Positions 31,332-38,463 of a stretch of 39,201 nt of DNA are shown here, in pieces (positions within the stretch are counted from its first letter, which is position 1; each line of letters opens with the position of its first letter). Below the pieces are notes generated by a model. The model was not told where the DNA came from. It saw only the letters and a program-made list of their open reading frames with translations, and did not search any database. The stretch is from Enterococcus innesii (GTDB taxonomy: Bacteria > Bacillota > Bacilli > Lactobacillales > Enterococcaceae): contig JAHHEN010000009.1 of the NCBI GenBank assembly GCA_018982785.1, positions 1 through 39,201 of the forward strand, read 5' to 3'. The position numbers and the translations under genes were made by a program.

Positions 31332-31919
31332 ATGATTATTGGTTACGCTAGGGTATCGAAAGACGACCAAAATTTAAATCGTCAAATCGATCAGTTAAAG
31401 AACTTCGGCGCAGAGAAAATTATTCAAGAGAAATATACGGGAACAAAAAGAAATCGTCCTGGTATTGAGCAGCTTCTCCAGACGATACGAAAAGGCGATA
31501 TTGTTGTAGTAGAAAGCATTTCTAGACTCGGACGAAATACTTTAGATATTTTGAACTTGATTCAGGAATTAGACCAAAAGCAAATTCAATTTGTTTCTCT
31601 GAAAGAGAATATGAATACTTCAACACCTACAGGTAAGGCCATGTTACAAATGATGAGTGTGATTGCAGAACTAGAACGTAACTTATTAGCTGATCGAGTT
31701 CGTGAAGGAATCGAAGCTAGCAAAAAACGAGGTGTAGCGATTGGCCGTCCTAAAGTCCCACAGGAGAAACTAGATATTGCAGTTCGAATGTACAAAAGTG
31801 GCGATTATTCTGTCAAAGAAATCATTGAGACCAATCAAATATCTACAGGAACCTTTTACCGTGAAATCAATCGACTAAAATTGAGAAAGCTAAACAAAAG
31901 AACCGAACAACTGACTTAA
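31332..31919 (+). CDS. tnpR: TnpR serine resolvase, copy 2 (195 aa)
   Basis: As in copy 1: a serine recombinase with Ser9 in MIIGYARVSKDDQ, the LGRNTLDIL and IAELERNLLADR elements and a C-terminal helix-turn-helix. GGAGGG precedes the ATG. About eight residue differences separate it from copy 1, mostly in the last quarter and around residues 15, 60 and 145. It is probably the working resolvase for both copies. Confidence 0.93.
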   Translation: MIIGYARVSKDDQNLNRQIDQLKNFGAEKIIQEKYTGTKRNRPGIEQLLQTIRKGDIVVVESISRLGRNTLDILNLIQELDQKQIQFVSLKENMNTSTPTGKAMLQMMSVIAELERNLLADRVREGIEASKKRGVAIGRPKVPQEKLDIAVRMYKSGDYSVKEIIETNQISTGTFYREINRLKLRKLNKRTEQLT

Positions 31920-31942
31920 TTGTCCAGTAGTTGTTCGGTTTT
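31901..31942 (+). terminator. tnpR terminator
   Basis: AACCGAACAACT pairs with AGTTGTTCGGTT and ends in TTTTC. The tnpR stop lies in the loop. The equivalent hairpin in copy 1 is at about 10375-10415. Confidence 0.8.
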
Positions 31943-31979
31943 CTACCGCTATTTTCTGTACGGATGTTCCAGTGACCCC

Positions 31980-32041
31980 TAATTGGCAAAAGGGACGAAA
32001 AAGAAGTGTATAGGGAAGCTGAAAAAAGATTAGGTAGATAG
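31980..32041 (+). other. Tail of an unidentified gene cut by copy 2
   Basis: Immediately after the transposon the plus strand is open for 19 codons (IGKRDEKEVYREAEKRLGR) to a TAG. Strong charge and helix propensity suggest the end of a real protein whose front was lost. I could not join it to the sortase, antitoxin or coupling-protein fragments. Confidence 0.35.
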
Positions 32042-32066
32042 ATACAACCTGTCATTCTTTGGTAGA

Positions 32067-32096
32067 GGGGTCAGAAACTTTTAAGTTTTTGACCCC
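32067..32096. repeat. Palindrome with GTCAGAAACTT half-sites
   Basis: GGGGTCA-G-AAACTT and AAGTTT-T-TGACCCC form a near-perfect palindrome, and GTCAGAAACTT recurs at 32132-32142, next to the recombinase start. It is a candidate binding or recombination site for that enzyme, or a terminator (a weak T/A run follows). Confidence 0.45.
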
Positions 32097-32142
32097 TTTA
32101 AATTTTCTTGATATACTTGACTTTGACAGGTGTCAGAAACTT

Positions 32143-32769
32143 ATGTCCAGAAAGAGTGAGCGAAATTTGGCAATTTATGGCTATTCTCGAGTAAGTACCA
32201 GTAACCAAGATTACAAAACGCAAATTTTGAAATTAGAAGATGCGGGTGCTGAAAAAATCTTTAGTGAAAAATATACAGGTACAAAAAAGGAAGGTAGAAA
32301 AGAATTAGAAGAACTACTTTCAATAGTAGAAAAAGGCGATCTTGTCTTAGTAACGAAAATCGATCGGTTGGCTCGAAGTATTGTCGATTTGAATGGCATT
32401 ATCTCTAAGTTGAATAGTTCTGGCGTAACCATTACTTTTTTAGATAACTCCCTCACCTTCGAACCAAACAAAAACGATTCGATGCAGACGTTGATGATGA
32501 ACATGCTTGGTAGCTTTGCGCAGTTTGAGAGGGATTTAATCGTAACCAGAACCCAAGAGGGGAAACAATGGCATAGAGCCAATCAAAAGAACTACAAAGA
32601 AGGTCGTCCAAAACGGGTACTTAATGATCATTACAAACTGGCACTAGAGCTAATGGAAACGCACAGTATGAGAGATGTGGAAAAAAAGATGAAAATCTCG
32701 TTATCTACTTTAAAGCGAATCAAGAAGCAAGCTAGTGAAGAAAAATTATTAAAGACGGTGAACGATTGA
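32143..32769 (+). CDS. Serine recombinase/resolvase (208 aa)
   Basis: A third serine recombinase, unlike the transposon TnpR. The N-terminus has IYGYSRVSTSNQDYKTQ with the nucleophile Ser, then YTGTKKEGRKELEELL, KIDRLARSIVDLNGI and MLGSFAQFERDLIVTRTQEG. A C-terminal helix-turn-helix (HSMRDVEKKMKISLSTLKRIK) binds DNA. The ATG at 32143 has no strong ribosome-binding site, so the start is less sure. On plasmids such enzymes usually resolve multimers. The next gene overlaps its stop by four bases. Confidence 0.88.
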   Translation: MSRKSERNLAIYGYSRVSTSNQDYKTQILKLEDAGAEKIFSEKYTGTKKEGRKELEELLSIVEKGDLVLVTKIDRLARSIVDLNGIISKLNSSGVTITFLDNSLTFEPNKNDSMQTLMMNMLGSFAQFERDLIVTRTQEGKQWHRANQKNYKEGRPKRVLNDHYKLALELMETHSMRDVEKKMKISLSTLKRIKKQASEEKLLKTVND

Positions 32770-33071
32770 GGAATAAAGAAGTATATACTCAGATTTTGAA
32801 GCTTACCTCGGAGAAAGAATGGATGGATTGTCCCAAGACGGTTAAAAAAGTCCAAGATTTAGGCGAACTGGTTATTGATGGTTCCTCTACCCGTATTGAT
32901 TATAAAAAAGTGAATGGGATTGCCGTATTCGATAAAGAAAAACAGCAGCTTAGAAGATATTCCACTATCCAGGAATGCATTAAGTACGAACAACTAAGTC
33001 GCGCCTCGATTAGTCGACGTATTAGGAGAAAGTGTCCGTCATTAGATGGACGAACGTTTTCTATCTTCTAA
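32766..33071 (+). CDS. Hypothetical protein coupled to the recombinase (101 aa)
   Basis: It starts with TTG overlapping the recombinase stop (TTGA), a sign of translational coupling. The product is basic, with a central KVNGIAVFDKEKQQLRRY and a C-terminal helix-rich part (LSRASISRRIRRKCPSLDGRTF), probably DNA-binding. I do not recognise the family. Its role may be linked to recombination or partition. Confidence 0.6.
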   Translation: MRNKEVYTQILKLTSEKEWMDCPKTVKKVQDLGELVIDGSSTRIDYKKVNGIAVFDKEKQQLRRYSTIQECIKYEQLSRASISRRIRRKCPSLDGRTFSIF

Positions 33072-33123
33072 ATTTCTTCATACTTGTTTGGTAAAATGGT
33101 AGCAGATCTGCATAATTAGACTT

Positions 33124-33163
33124 TGCGCTGTCCGTTATTGAAGTTTCAGACAGCGCACTTTTT
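33124..33163 (+). terminator. Terminator/attenuator before the 33176 gene
   Basis: TGCGCTGTC (33124-33132) pairs with GACAGCGCA (33149-33157), followed by CTTTTT. It lies after an extended -10 (TGGTAAAAT near 33090) and directly before the next gene's ribosome-binding site, so it may attenuate that gene. Confidence 0.65.
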
Positions 33164-33175
33164 GGGGGATCAGGA

Positions 33176-33376
33176 ATGGAAGAAGAAAGAATATTTGAAA
33201 AGCGCTGGCAGTTAGCTACCAGCGAACAAAGAGCAAGATATAAACATTTGATATCCTCCTACCCTACTATAAATTGGACTTACAAAGAAAAGAAGTATTT
33301 GCTTTGGTTGTGCCAGTTAGATATGGATACCTTTGAAACATTTGAAGTGATCTTTGATAAAATTAAACAGAGTTGA
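33176..33376 (+). CDS. Small hypothetical protein (66 aa)
   Basis: A 66-residue acidic/aromatic protein (RWQLATSEQRARYKHLISSYP, then KEKKYLLWLCQLDMDTFETFEVIFDKI). The ATG follows GGGGGATCAGGA. Terminators lie on both sides, so it is a single-gene unit. I do not recognise it. Confidence 0.55.
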   Translation: MEEERIFEKRWQLATSEQRARYKHLISSYPTINWTYKEKKYLLWLCQLDMDTFETFEVIFDKIKQS

Positions 33377-33381
33377 TCATA

Positions 33382-33415
33382 AACAAGCGAATCCTTCACT
33401 CGATTCGCTTGTTTT
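33382..33415 (+). terminator. Terminator of the 33176 gene
   Basis: AACAAGCGAATC pairs with GATTCGCTTGTT across CTTCACTC, then TT. It lies a few bases after the stop. Confidence 0.85.
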
Positions 33416-33432
33416 GCTATTTATTGGTTGTC

Positions 33433-33522
33433 TCAGGGCAATTCTAAGCTCATTTTACAGAATCTAAATGCATAATCCCCCTTAAGCGCTACTACAAAGC
33501 ATTGGGAAACACGTATTGGCAA
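33433..33522 (-). CDS. Possible 29-aa protein
   Basis: A TTG at 33522 lies five bases after GAGGGAG on the minus strand and opens 29 codons to TGA at 33433. The product (PIRVSQCFVVALKGDYAFRF...) has plausible composition. Too short for a secure call; it may be a gene remnant. Confidence 0.25.
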   Translation of the reverse strand: MPIRVSQCFVVALKGDYAFRFCKMSLELP

Positions 33523-33567
33523 TGATGCTCCCTCTTTCTTATAAGAAAATAAGCTAGTCATTCCCTC

Positions 33568-33596
33568 TTTACAGAACGAACATTCGTTCGTATAAT
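33568..33596 (+). promoter_or_regulatory. SOS promoter with LexA box
   Basis: TTTACA (33568-33573) and TATAAT (33591-33596) are exactly 17 bases apart. CGAACATTCGTTCG (33577-33590), a textbook Gram-positive LexA/DinR operator (GAAC-N4-GTTC), fills the spacer. LexA would repress the UmuC/YolD operon until DNA damage. Confidence 0.92.
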
Positions 33597-33620
33597 AAAG
33601 CTGTTAAAGGAGGGATTTTT

Positions 33621-34890
33621 GTGTATTTCGATTATCGTTTCGAGCCACGAGGAGATTATTTATGTATCGATTGTAAAAGTTTTTACGGTTCCGTTGAATG
33701 TGTAGAACGAGGCTTAAACCCTTTAACGACCATGTTAGTGGTATTATCTGGATCTGATCGACCAGGAGGACTTGTCCTAGCTGCAACACCAGCTGCAAAG
33801 AAAGAATTAGGTATTTTCAACGTCACGAGAAAATATGAGCTACCTGATCACAAAGACTTAATTTGTGTCCCCCTCGAATGAATTTATATATAGAAACAAA
33901 CCTAAAAATCGTGAACATTATTCGCAGATACGTTTCTGATGATGACATTCATGTGTATAGTATCGATGAACTCTTTGTCCGCTTTGACAAAGTAAAACAC
34001 CTTTATGGGGATTGTTCTGCTAAACAATTTGCCAATATATTGATGCAAAGAATTCTTGAAGAAACAGGAATTTATACGACAGTAGGAATTGGCGATAATA
34101 TGCTGCTGTCTAAACTTGCATTGGATAATGCAGCGAAAAAGAATCCGGACATGATTGCAGAATGGCGCTATGAAGACGTCCCTTCTACTGTTTGGAAAAT
34201 CAAAAGTCTAACTGATTTTTGGGGTATTGGTCACCGTACAGCAAAAAACCTCTGGAAGCGTGGGATCACTACGGTCGAAGAACTTGCAAATACCCCCCTT
34301 CCAGACTGAAGGCTTCAATGGGTGTGATTGGGCTTCAGTTGCACGCTCACGCAAATGGGATCGATCGCAGCGAGATTGATAAGAAATATAAAGTCCTAGA
34401 AAAGAGTATTTCCAATTCTCAAATCCTTATGAAGCATTATACAGATAAAAAAGAAGTAATGATTATCATCCGTGAAATGGCTGATTTGGTCGGATCAAGG
34501 TTACGAAAAGAACATGCTCAAACCGAATCAATCGCCCTTTCTATTGGCTACTCCCATGGTGAGCTGTTACCAGGGTTTTCGCGTCAAATGAAGGTACCAG
34601 CAACGTCCAACACGAAACAAATCACTAGTTACCTTCTACAGCTGTTTGAGGAATATTACGCTGGTTATGCGGTGCGGCATGTCGGTGTATCCTGTTCAAA
34701 ACTCGTTTATCAGACGAGTTTACAGTTGGATCTATTTTCTGATCCAGAAAAAACAATTCAGCAAGAAAAACTCGATTTCCTATGTGATGAAATTAGAAGC
34801 AGGTATGGCTTTAAGGCTTTGATCCATGCTAGTTCGTTGTTGCCAGGGGCGACAGCTGTTAGCCGTAGCGCCAAAGTCGGAGGTCACTAG
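33621..34890 (+). pseudogene. umuC: UmuC/UvrX-like Y-family DNA polymerase, two one-base frameshifts
   Basis: The GTG start follows AAAGGAGGG. Motifs of a translesion polymerase are present: LCIDCKSFYGSVECVERGLNP (first catalytic Asp), VYSIDELFVRF (the second Asp-Glu), TTVGIGDNMLLSKLALDNAAKK and the helix-hairpin-helix FWGIGHRTAKNLWKRGI, then the little finger to ...SLQLDLFSD. The frame breaks near 33873 (C5 where C6 is needed) and near 34302 (C6 where C7 is needed); restoring both gives one ~423-residue protein. Such polymerases copy damaged DNA at the cost of mutations. Both lesions lie in C homopolymers and may be sequencing errors. Confidence 0.88.
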
Positions 34891-34905
34891 AAAGGACTGT
34901 TTAAA

Positions 34906-35271
34906 ATGAGCTATGGAGATTCATATGATGATCGCGGAATGGTGAAATGGGCAGGATTCTATCTGTCTGAGCATACAGACCTAATGAACAATGATGATAA
35001 AAAGCGGCTAACCTCCCCTTCCCAGAAACCACAAATGGAACTGGATGAAATCAATAGAATTATGGAGGAAGCAAGACTGAAGGATAAGTCGGTCTGTATT
35101 CAGATGGAAGCCAGAGACTTAAATGGCAATTACTATCCAGACATCATTGGCAAGATTAAAGGTTTTGACGAATTAGGCATATATATAGAAGAAACAAAAA
35201 TCGGCTACGATGAGATTCGTAATGTTTGCTTATATAGTCATACGAAGTGGCAAGCAACCAACAACTTCTAA
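34906..35271 (+). CDS. yolD: YolD-like protein (121 aa)
   Basis: A YolD-family protein: RGMVKWAGFYLSEHTDLMNND, then KRLTSPSQKPQMELDEINRIMEEA, then a beta-rich C-terminal part (VCIQMEARDLNGNYYPDIIGKIKGFD). These proteins accompany UmuC/UvrX translesion polymerases in Firmicutes and are thought to modulate them. The gene follows umuC by 15 bases, after AAAGGA, under the same LexA-controlled promoter. Confidence 0.88.
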   Translation: MSYGDSYDDRGMVKWAGFYLSEHTDLMNNDDKKRLTSPSQKPQMELDEINRIMEEARLKDKSVCIQMEARDLNGNYYPDIIGKIKGFDELGIYIEETKIGYDEIRNVCLYSHTKWQATNNF

Positions 35272-35307
35272 TCGTATATAAGTTCAAATTATATAAAAAC
35301 TAAACTG

Positions 35308-35358
35308 AAAAAAGAACCGAACAAAGACCTTATTTAAGAGGTGTTGTTCGGTTCTTTT
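35308..35358. terminator. Bidirectional terminator between yolD and prgO-like gene
   Basis: AAAAGAACCGAACA (35310-35323) pairs with TGTTCGGTTCTTTT (35345-35358), with an inner ACCT/AGGT. T runs on both strands suit the convergent neighbours. Confidence 0.85.
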
Positions 35359-35384
35359 CGTTACTTTTTTATCAAAAATTCTTG

Positions 35385-35681
35385 TTACTTAGTATAGTTC
35401 CTAATTATTTCAAACTCTCTTCTTTGATCAGCAGTCATATTTTTTTCTCGATCATAAATCATTTGCTGAATTACCTCAGAAACACTATCTGCATTATCTA
35501 GCGTTTTTAAAGCTTTTAAGCTTTGAGATACTTTTTTATCTACCCTAATTCCAGTAGTCTCATTTGATTTTGTTTTATTTTCTGTAGTAGCAAATATCTT
35601 CTCTCTTCCAACAGGTTGTTCTGGTGTGAATTGATTCTTACTATCGTCTAAATTATTCTTCTTTTTTAATAAATCTGCCAT
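35385..35681 (-). CDS. prgO: Small partition partner, PrgO-like (98 aa)
   Basis: A 98-residue basic protein, disordered at first (KKKNNLDDSKNQFTPEQP), then TTGIRVDKKVSQSLKALKTLDNADSVSEVIQQMIYDREKNM, which resembles ribbon-helix-helix DNA-binding proteins that serve as the centromere-binding partner of ParA (PrgO with PrgP in enterococcal plasmids). It is downstream of the ParA gene with a 35-base gap and has AGGGGAGA before the ATG. It probably binds the 17-bp repeats at 36550-36741. The PrgO name is by context and size. Confidence 0.7.
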   Translation of the reverse strand: MADLLKKKNNLDDSKNQFTPEQPVGREKIFATTENKTKSNETTGIRVDKKVSQSLKALKTLDNADSVSEVIQQMIYDREKNMTADQRREFEIIRNYTK

Positions 35682-35716
35682 ATTTTATCTCTCCCCTTAT
35701 GATAATAGCGAAATTC

Positions 35717-36523
35717 TTATATTCTATTTAAAAACTCGTTAGCAACATCATTATATAGTTTAAAGACTCGTCTATCATGCATATCTGCTTGGGGATCAAC
35801 ATCTGGATCGATTATACCAGTCATATCATATCTCTTTAGTCGCTCCATATTTTTGATGAGTGTTTTAAACATATTTTCTTGACCAAATGTGTTTGTTGCT
35901 CTGTCCAAAATTGCTCGATCTACCGGAGCATTATTTTTTAACAAAACGGGCAATATTCCTAAGATATCAAAATCTAATTCATATGCTTCAATTAGTTCCT
36001 GTAGGTACCTAATATATGCATTTGCTCCATCAAATGATCTACTCTGTGTCTGTAAAACAATTACACTAAAATCACTCGCATACATTGCTGAATCAGTATA
36101 AGTACTCAATGTAGGAGGAACGTCAATTAATATAAAATCAAACTCCGACTTAATTCCTTCTAATAATGTTGAGAAATATTTAATCCTATCCTCCTGCTTA
36201 TCAAATTTACGCTCTAGAAAAAGTGGGAAAGATGTGAAATCAGCATACGATGGTAATAAAAATAGGTTTTCTCTTACATTGAATATAATGTTACTCAAAT
36301 CACCTTCAATTATTGCAGACATCAATGTTTTGTCAAAAGTGATTATATCTTCTGACTGTCTTTGTGCTGTTGTTAGATATAGAGATGTTGCATTTGCCTG
36401 GGGATCTAAGTCTGCAAGGAGTACTTTATACCCCATTTTTGACAAGACATAACCAATCATAGCACTATTGGTAGTCTTTCCAGTACCGCCTTTAAAATTT
36501 CCAAATGTAATAACTTTACTCAT
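35717..36523 (-). CDS. parA: ParA-family partition ATPase, PrgP-like (268 aa)
   Basis: The ATG at 36523 has GAGGAG nine bases upstream; a longer frame to 36565 runs over it. The deviant Walker A motif is FGNFKGGTGKTTNSAMIG (residues 6-23), then VLLADLDPQANAT (Walker A') and DFILIDVPPTLSTYTD (Walker B). ParA proteins position plasmids by ATP-dependent nucleoid binding with a centromere-binding partner, here the 98-residue product downstream. It is divergent from repA across a repeat-rich gap, the arrangement of RepA_N plasmids such as pAD1 and pCF10. Confidence 0.93.
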   Translation of the reverse strand: MSKVITFGNFKGGTGKTTNSAMIGYVLSKMGYKVLLADLDPQANATSLYLTTAQRQSEDIITFDKTLMSAIIEGDLSNIIFNVRENLFLLPSYADFTSFPLFLERKFDKQEDRIKYFSTLLEGIKSEFDFILIDVPPTLSTYTDSAMYASDFSVIVLQTQSRSFDGANAYIRYLQELIEAYELDFDILGILPVLLKNNAPVDRAILDRATNTFGQENMFKTLIKNMERLKRYDMTGIIDPDVDPQADMHDRRVFKLYNDVANEFLNRI

Positions 36524-36549
36524 TTTTTTCATCTCCTCAAAATAGACAT

Positions 36550-36741
36550 GTTTACTTGAAAACATGTTAACAAATCTACAGGTATATTTGTTAACATGTT
36601 GATTTGTATATATAATACCATTAAAAACCAGTTAATACAAGGGGTTTCGATAGTAAACTTGTTGCTTTGTTTACTTGTCAACATGATGGCATGTAATTTT
36701 GTTTACTTGTTATCATGTTTACATGTATACTTGTTATCATC
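36550..36741. repeat. 17-bp direct repeats: candidate centromere/operator array
   Basis: Five copies with consensus GTWTAYTTGTTAACATG start at 36550, 36582, 36669, 36701 and 36725, plus a partial copy at 36653. Most contain a TTGTTAACATG or TTGTTATCATG core. They lie between parA and repA, where parS-like and replication-control sites occur in RepA_N plasmids. A TATAAT (36758-36763) just after them could serve repA. Confidence 0.75.
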
Positions 36742-36853
36742 AGAAATATTTGTTTGATATAATGCTTTATACAGGGGTTTAATTGTGATATCCTGTCTTT
36801 GTAAACATTCCAGAATATAACTTTAAATAAATTTGCTCGTAAAGGAGAAAAAT

Positions 36854-37897
36854 ATGTCCGATTTCAATTTTTATAAGTCTGCTGAAGTGTACCGAGAAAA
36901 ATATTATCAAATGCCAAAGGTATTTTTTACTAACCCAAAATATATGAATTTATCCAATGATACAAAAATAGCATACATGCTGCTAAAGGATCGTTTTAAT
37001 TATTCTGTCCAATCAAATTGGATAGATGAAGATGACAACATCTATTTCAATTTTACAGTCGAAGAACTTATGAAACTACTAAATTGCAGAGAAGGCAAAG
37101 TAGCAAAGATAAAAAAAGAATTAGAAGATGTAAATCTCCTTTTTCAGAAAAAAGGTCGTGTACAACAGAAAGACGGAAAAATTAAATCTGCTCCAAACAA
37201 GCTTTATCTTGGAAAACCAGAAGTGACTGCTCAAGATGTCTTTGCAATCAAGGAAGAAGAGCTATGTAACAACGATTCTACCGTAAATGCGAAAATCGCA
37301 CGTACGGCGGAACCCACCTATATCAACGATTCTACCGTAAATGCGAAAATCGCAAATACGGTAAAACCTAGTAATACCAATGGCTCAACCGTAAATGCGA
37401 AAATCGCAGACAATCTATTATATTCTTCTAGTTCTATAGACACTAATAGACACTTACTAGACACTAGAGAAGCAGAACAAGAAGCTGTATTGCTTGAAAA
37501 TTTTGTCACACTCATGCAAGACGATAGTATTGCAACCTTCGTACCTGAGAATGCTTTGTCTTTGATTAAAACATTCTCCAGTACGTTAAAAGACGCTAAG
37601 AGGACCGTAAAGATCATTCATAATGCCAAATACAAAGCCGAACAGGTAATACAAACAAAAATTGTCTTTGAAGAATTGCCATTATACGGCGTTAACACGA
37701 ACGAATTGTATAATACGTTGCTGAAGGCTTATCAAAAACAAAAAACAGAAACAGTCACCAGCATGGACAATCTGATTTTCACGTATGTTAAAAATTGGTT
37801 TATTGAAAAAGCAGGGCAGGCAGTCTTACAAGCAAACCAGCAGCAACCAAAGAGTGGTCCTAAGATTCCCATGCATGATTGGTCGGAGTCTGTTTGA
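36854..37897 (+). CDS. repA: RepA_N-type replication initiator (347 aa)
   Basis: The ATG at 36854 follows AAAGGAG; a TTG seven codons upstream lies before that site. The N-terminal RepA_N domain reads FYKSAEVYREKYYQMPKVFF, MNLSNDTKIAYMLLKDRFNYSVQSNWIDEDDNIYFNFTVEELMKLLNCREGKVAKIKKELEDVNLL, a winged-helix that binds the origin. A middle region contains three near-identical units (STVNAKIA) encoded by DNA repeats, and the C-terminal domain is host-specific in this family. It starts theta replication at an origin inside its own gene. The window therefore contains the plasmid replicon. Confidence 0.93.
   Translation: MSDFNFYKSAEVYREKYYQMPKVFFTNPKYMNLSNDTKIAYMLLKDRFNYSVQSNWIDEDDNIYFNFTVEELMKLLNCREGKVAKIKKELEDVNLLFQKKGRVQQKDGKIKSAPNKLYLGKPEVTAQDVFAIKEEELCNNDSTVNAKIARTAEPTYINDSTVNAKIANTVKPSNTNGSTVNAKIADNLLYSSSSIDTNRHLLDTREAEQEAVLLENFVTLMQDDSIATFVPENALSLIKTFSSTLKDAKRTVKIIHNAKYKAEQVIQTKIVFEELPLYGVNTNELYNTLLKAYQKQKTETVTSMDNLIFTYVKNWFIEKAGQAVLQANQQQPKSGPKIPMHDWSESV
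37271..37408 (+). repeat. Three 54-bp-spaced repeats inside repA, probable origin
   Basis: ACCGTAAATGCGAAAATCGCA occurs at 37280-37300, 37334-37354 and 37388-37408, exactly 54 bp apart. Each contains a TGCGA-AAA-TCGCA hairpin. Repeats at this place within repA are the usual oriV of RepA_N plasmids. In protein they give repeated NDSTVNAKIA units. Confidence 0.88.
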
Positions 37898-37979
37898 TGA
37901 TTGAGAACAGGATAGAAAAGGGGAAAGTCTAAGGTGTGTCTTTAGGTGTCTTACCCTAGCTGCTTGTTTTGAACTATGT

Positions 37980-38007
37980 TATTATTACTGCAAACGTAGT
38001 AATAATA
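37980..38007 (+). promoter_or_regulatory. Operator-like inverted repeat
   Basis: TATTATTAC (37980-37988) and GTAATAATA (37999-38007) form a 9-bp inverted repeat around TGCAAACGTA, just before the AAGGAGG site of the next gene. It is a likely operator for the small regulator encoded there. Confidence 0.55.
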
Positions 38008-38027
38008 CTTAAGGAGGATTGCCGACC

Positions 38028-38315
38028 ATGTCTGTTAATACGTACGTGTATGCCCATCCAGTCAACGTTTTTGTCATTCGGCAGTTAGGGATGACCATTG
38101 ATGAATTTTGTGAGCTGCATTCGTATAAGCAGGGGACAGTGTCCAGCTGGATCACTCGAAATCGAACCGTAAAAACACTCCCTTGAGATTTTCTTTATTG
38201 CTTGTCGCTGTCTTCAGGGAAGTCGATGGATAAAGTGTATCAAGAGTTACTTTACCTTGAGGAGGACTTTTTGAAGAGCATTCAACCTAAACGTAGGAAA
38301 AAACATGTTGAGTAA
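38028..38315 (+). pseudogene. Small HTH-like regulator interrupted by an in-frame TGA
   Basis: AAGGAGG precedes ATG at 38028. The frame encodes MSVNTYVYAHPVNVFVIRQL then GMTIDEFCELHSYKQGTVSSWITRNRTVKTLP, which looks like an XRE-type helix-turn-helix, and stops at TGA (38184-38186). The same frame continues convincingly after the TGA (DFLYCLSLSSGKSMDKVYQELLYLEEDFL...) to TAA at 38313. The original was probably 95 residues, and the TGA is a point nonsense mutation or a sequencing error. The truncated 52-residue form keeps most of the helix-turn-helix. Confidence 0.65.
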
Positions 38316-38375
38316 GACTTATCCGTCATGTTAGACTTTTAATAACCAAAATAGTTCAAGTTAGGAGGAAGATTG

Positions 38376-38447
38376 ATGGAACCAGTGAAGAAAAATCTAC
38401 TTTTTATGGATGTTCAAGTGATTAAACCCTGCCGTTTAGGCGTATAA
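38376..38447 (+). CDS. Short frame (23 aa), leader or front of the next gene
   Basis: AGGAGG precedes ATG at 38376. The 23-codon frame ends in TAA at 38445-38447. The next long frame begins right after, in another phase. Either this is a leader peptide, or it is the true N-terminus of the following gene, separated by loss of a TA dinucleotide in CGTATAAG (giving ...RLGV then YKIGENALDAKK). Confidence 0.4.
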   Translation: MEPVKKNLLFMDVQVIKPCRLGV

Positions 38448-38463
38448 GATCGGAGAGAACGCT

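Larger units (their letters stand above)
28010..31979 (-). mobile_element. Tn3-family transposon, copy 2 (3970 bp, inverted)
   Basis: The element is bounded by inverted repeats at 28010-28046 and 31943-31979 and holds intact tnpA (minus) and tnpR (plus). It lies in opposite orientation to copy 1. The left end reads GGCGTCACTGG rather than GGGGTCACTGG, a one-base difference at the tip. Left flank GTCTC and right flank TAATT do not match, nor do they match the flanks of copy 1. The subterminal repeat at the tnpA end is conserved (about 28121-28152). Confidence 0.9.

Noticed and set aside
10337-31979. A single intramolecular replicative transposition producing the two inverted copies
   Set aside because: That should leave matching 5-bp target repeats in crossed positions and nearly identical copies. 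The flanking 5-mers do not match and the tnpR/res halves have diverged.
31867-32055. 62-codon minus-strand frame crossing the transposon border
   Set aside because: It joins unrelated flank and inverted-repeat sequence, so it is accidental.
37271-37408. Regularly spaced repeats as a CRISPR array
   Set aside because: Only three units at 54-bp spacing, inside the repA reading frame, with related spacers and no cas genes. An origin repeat explains them better.
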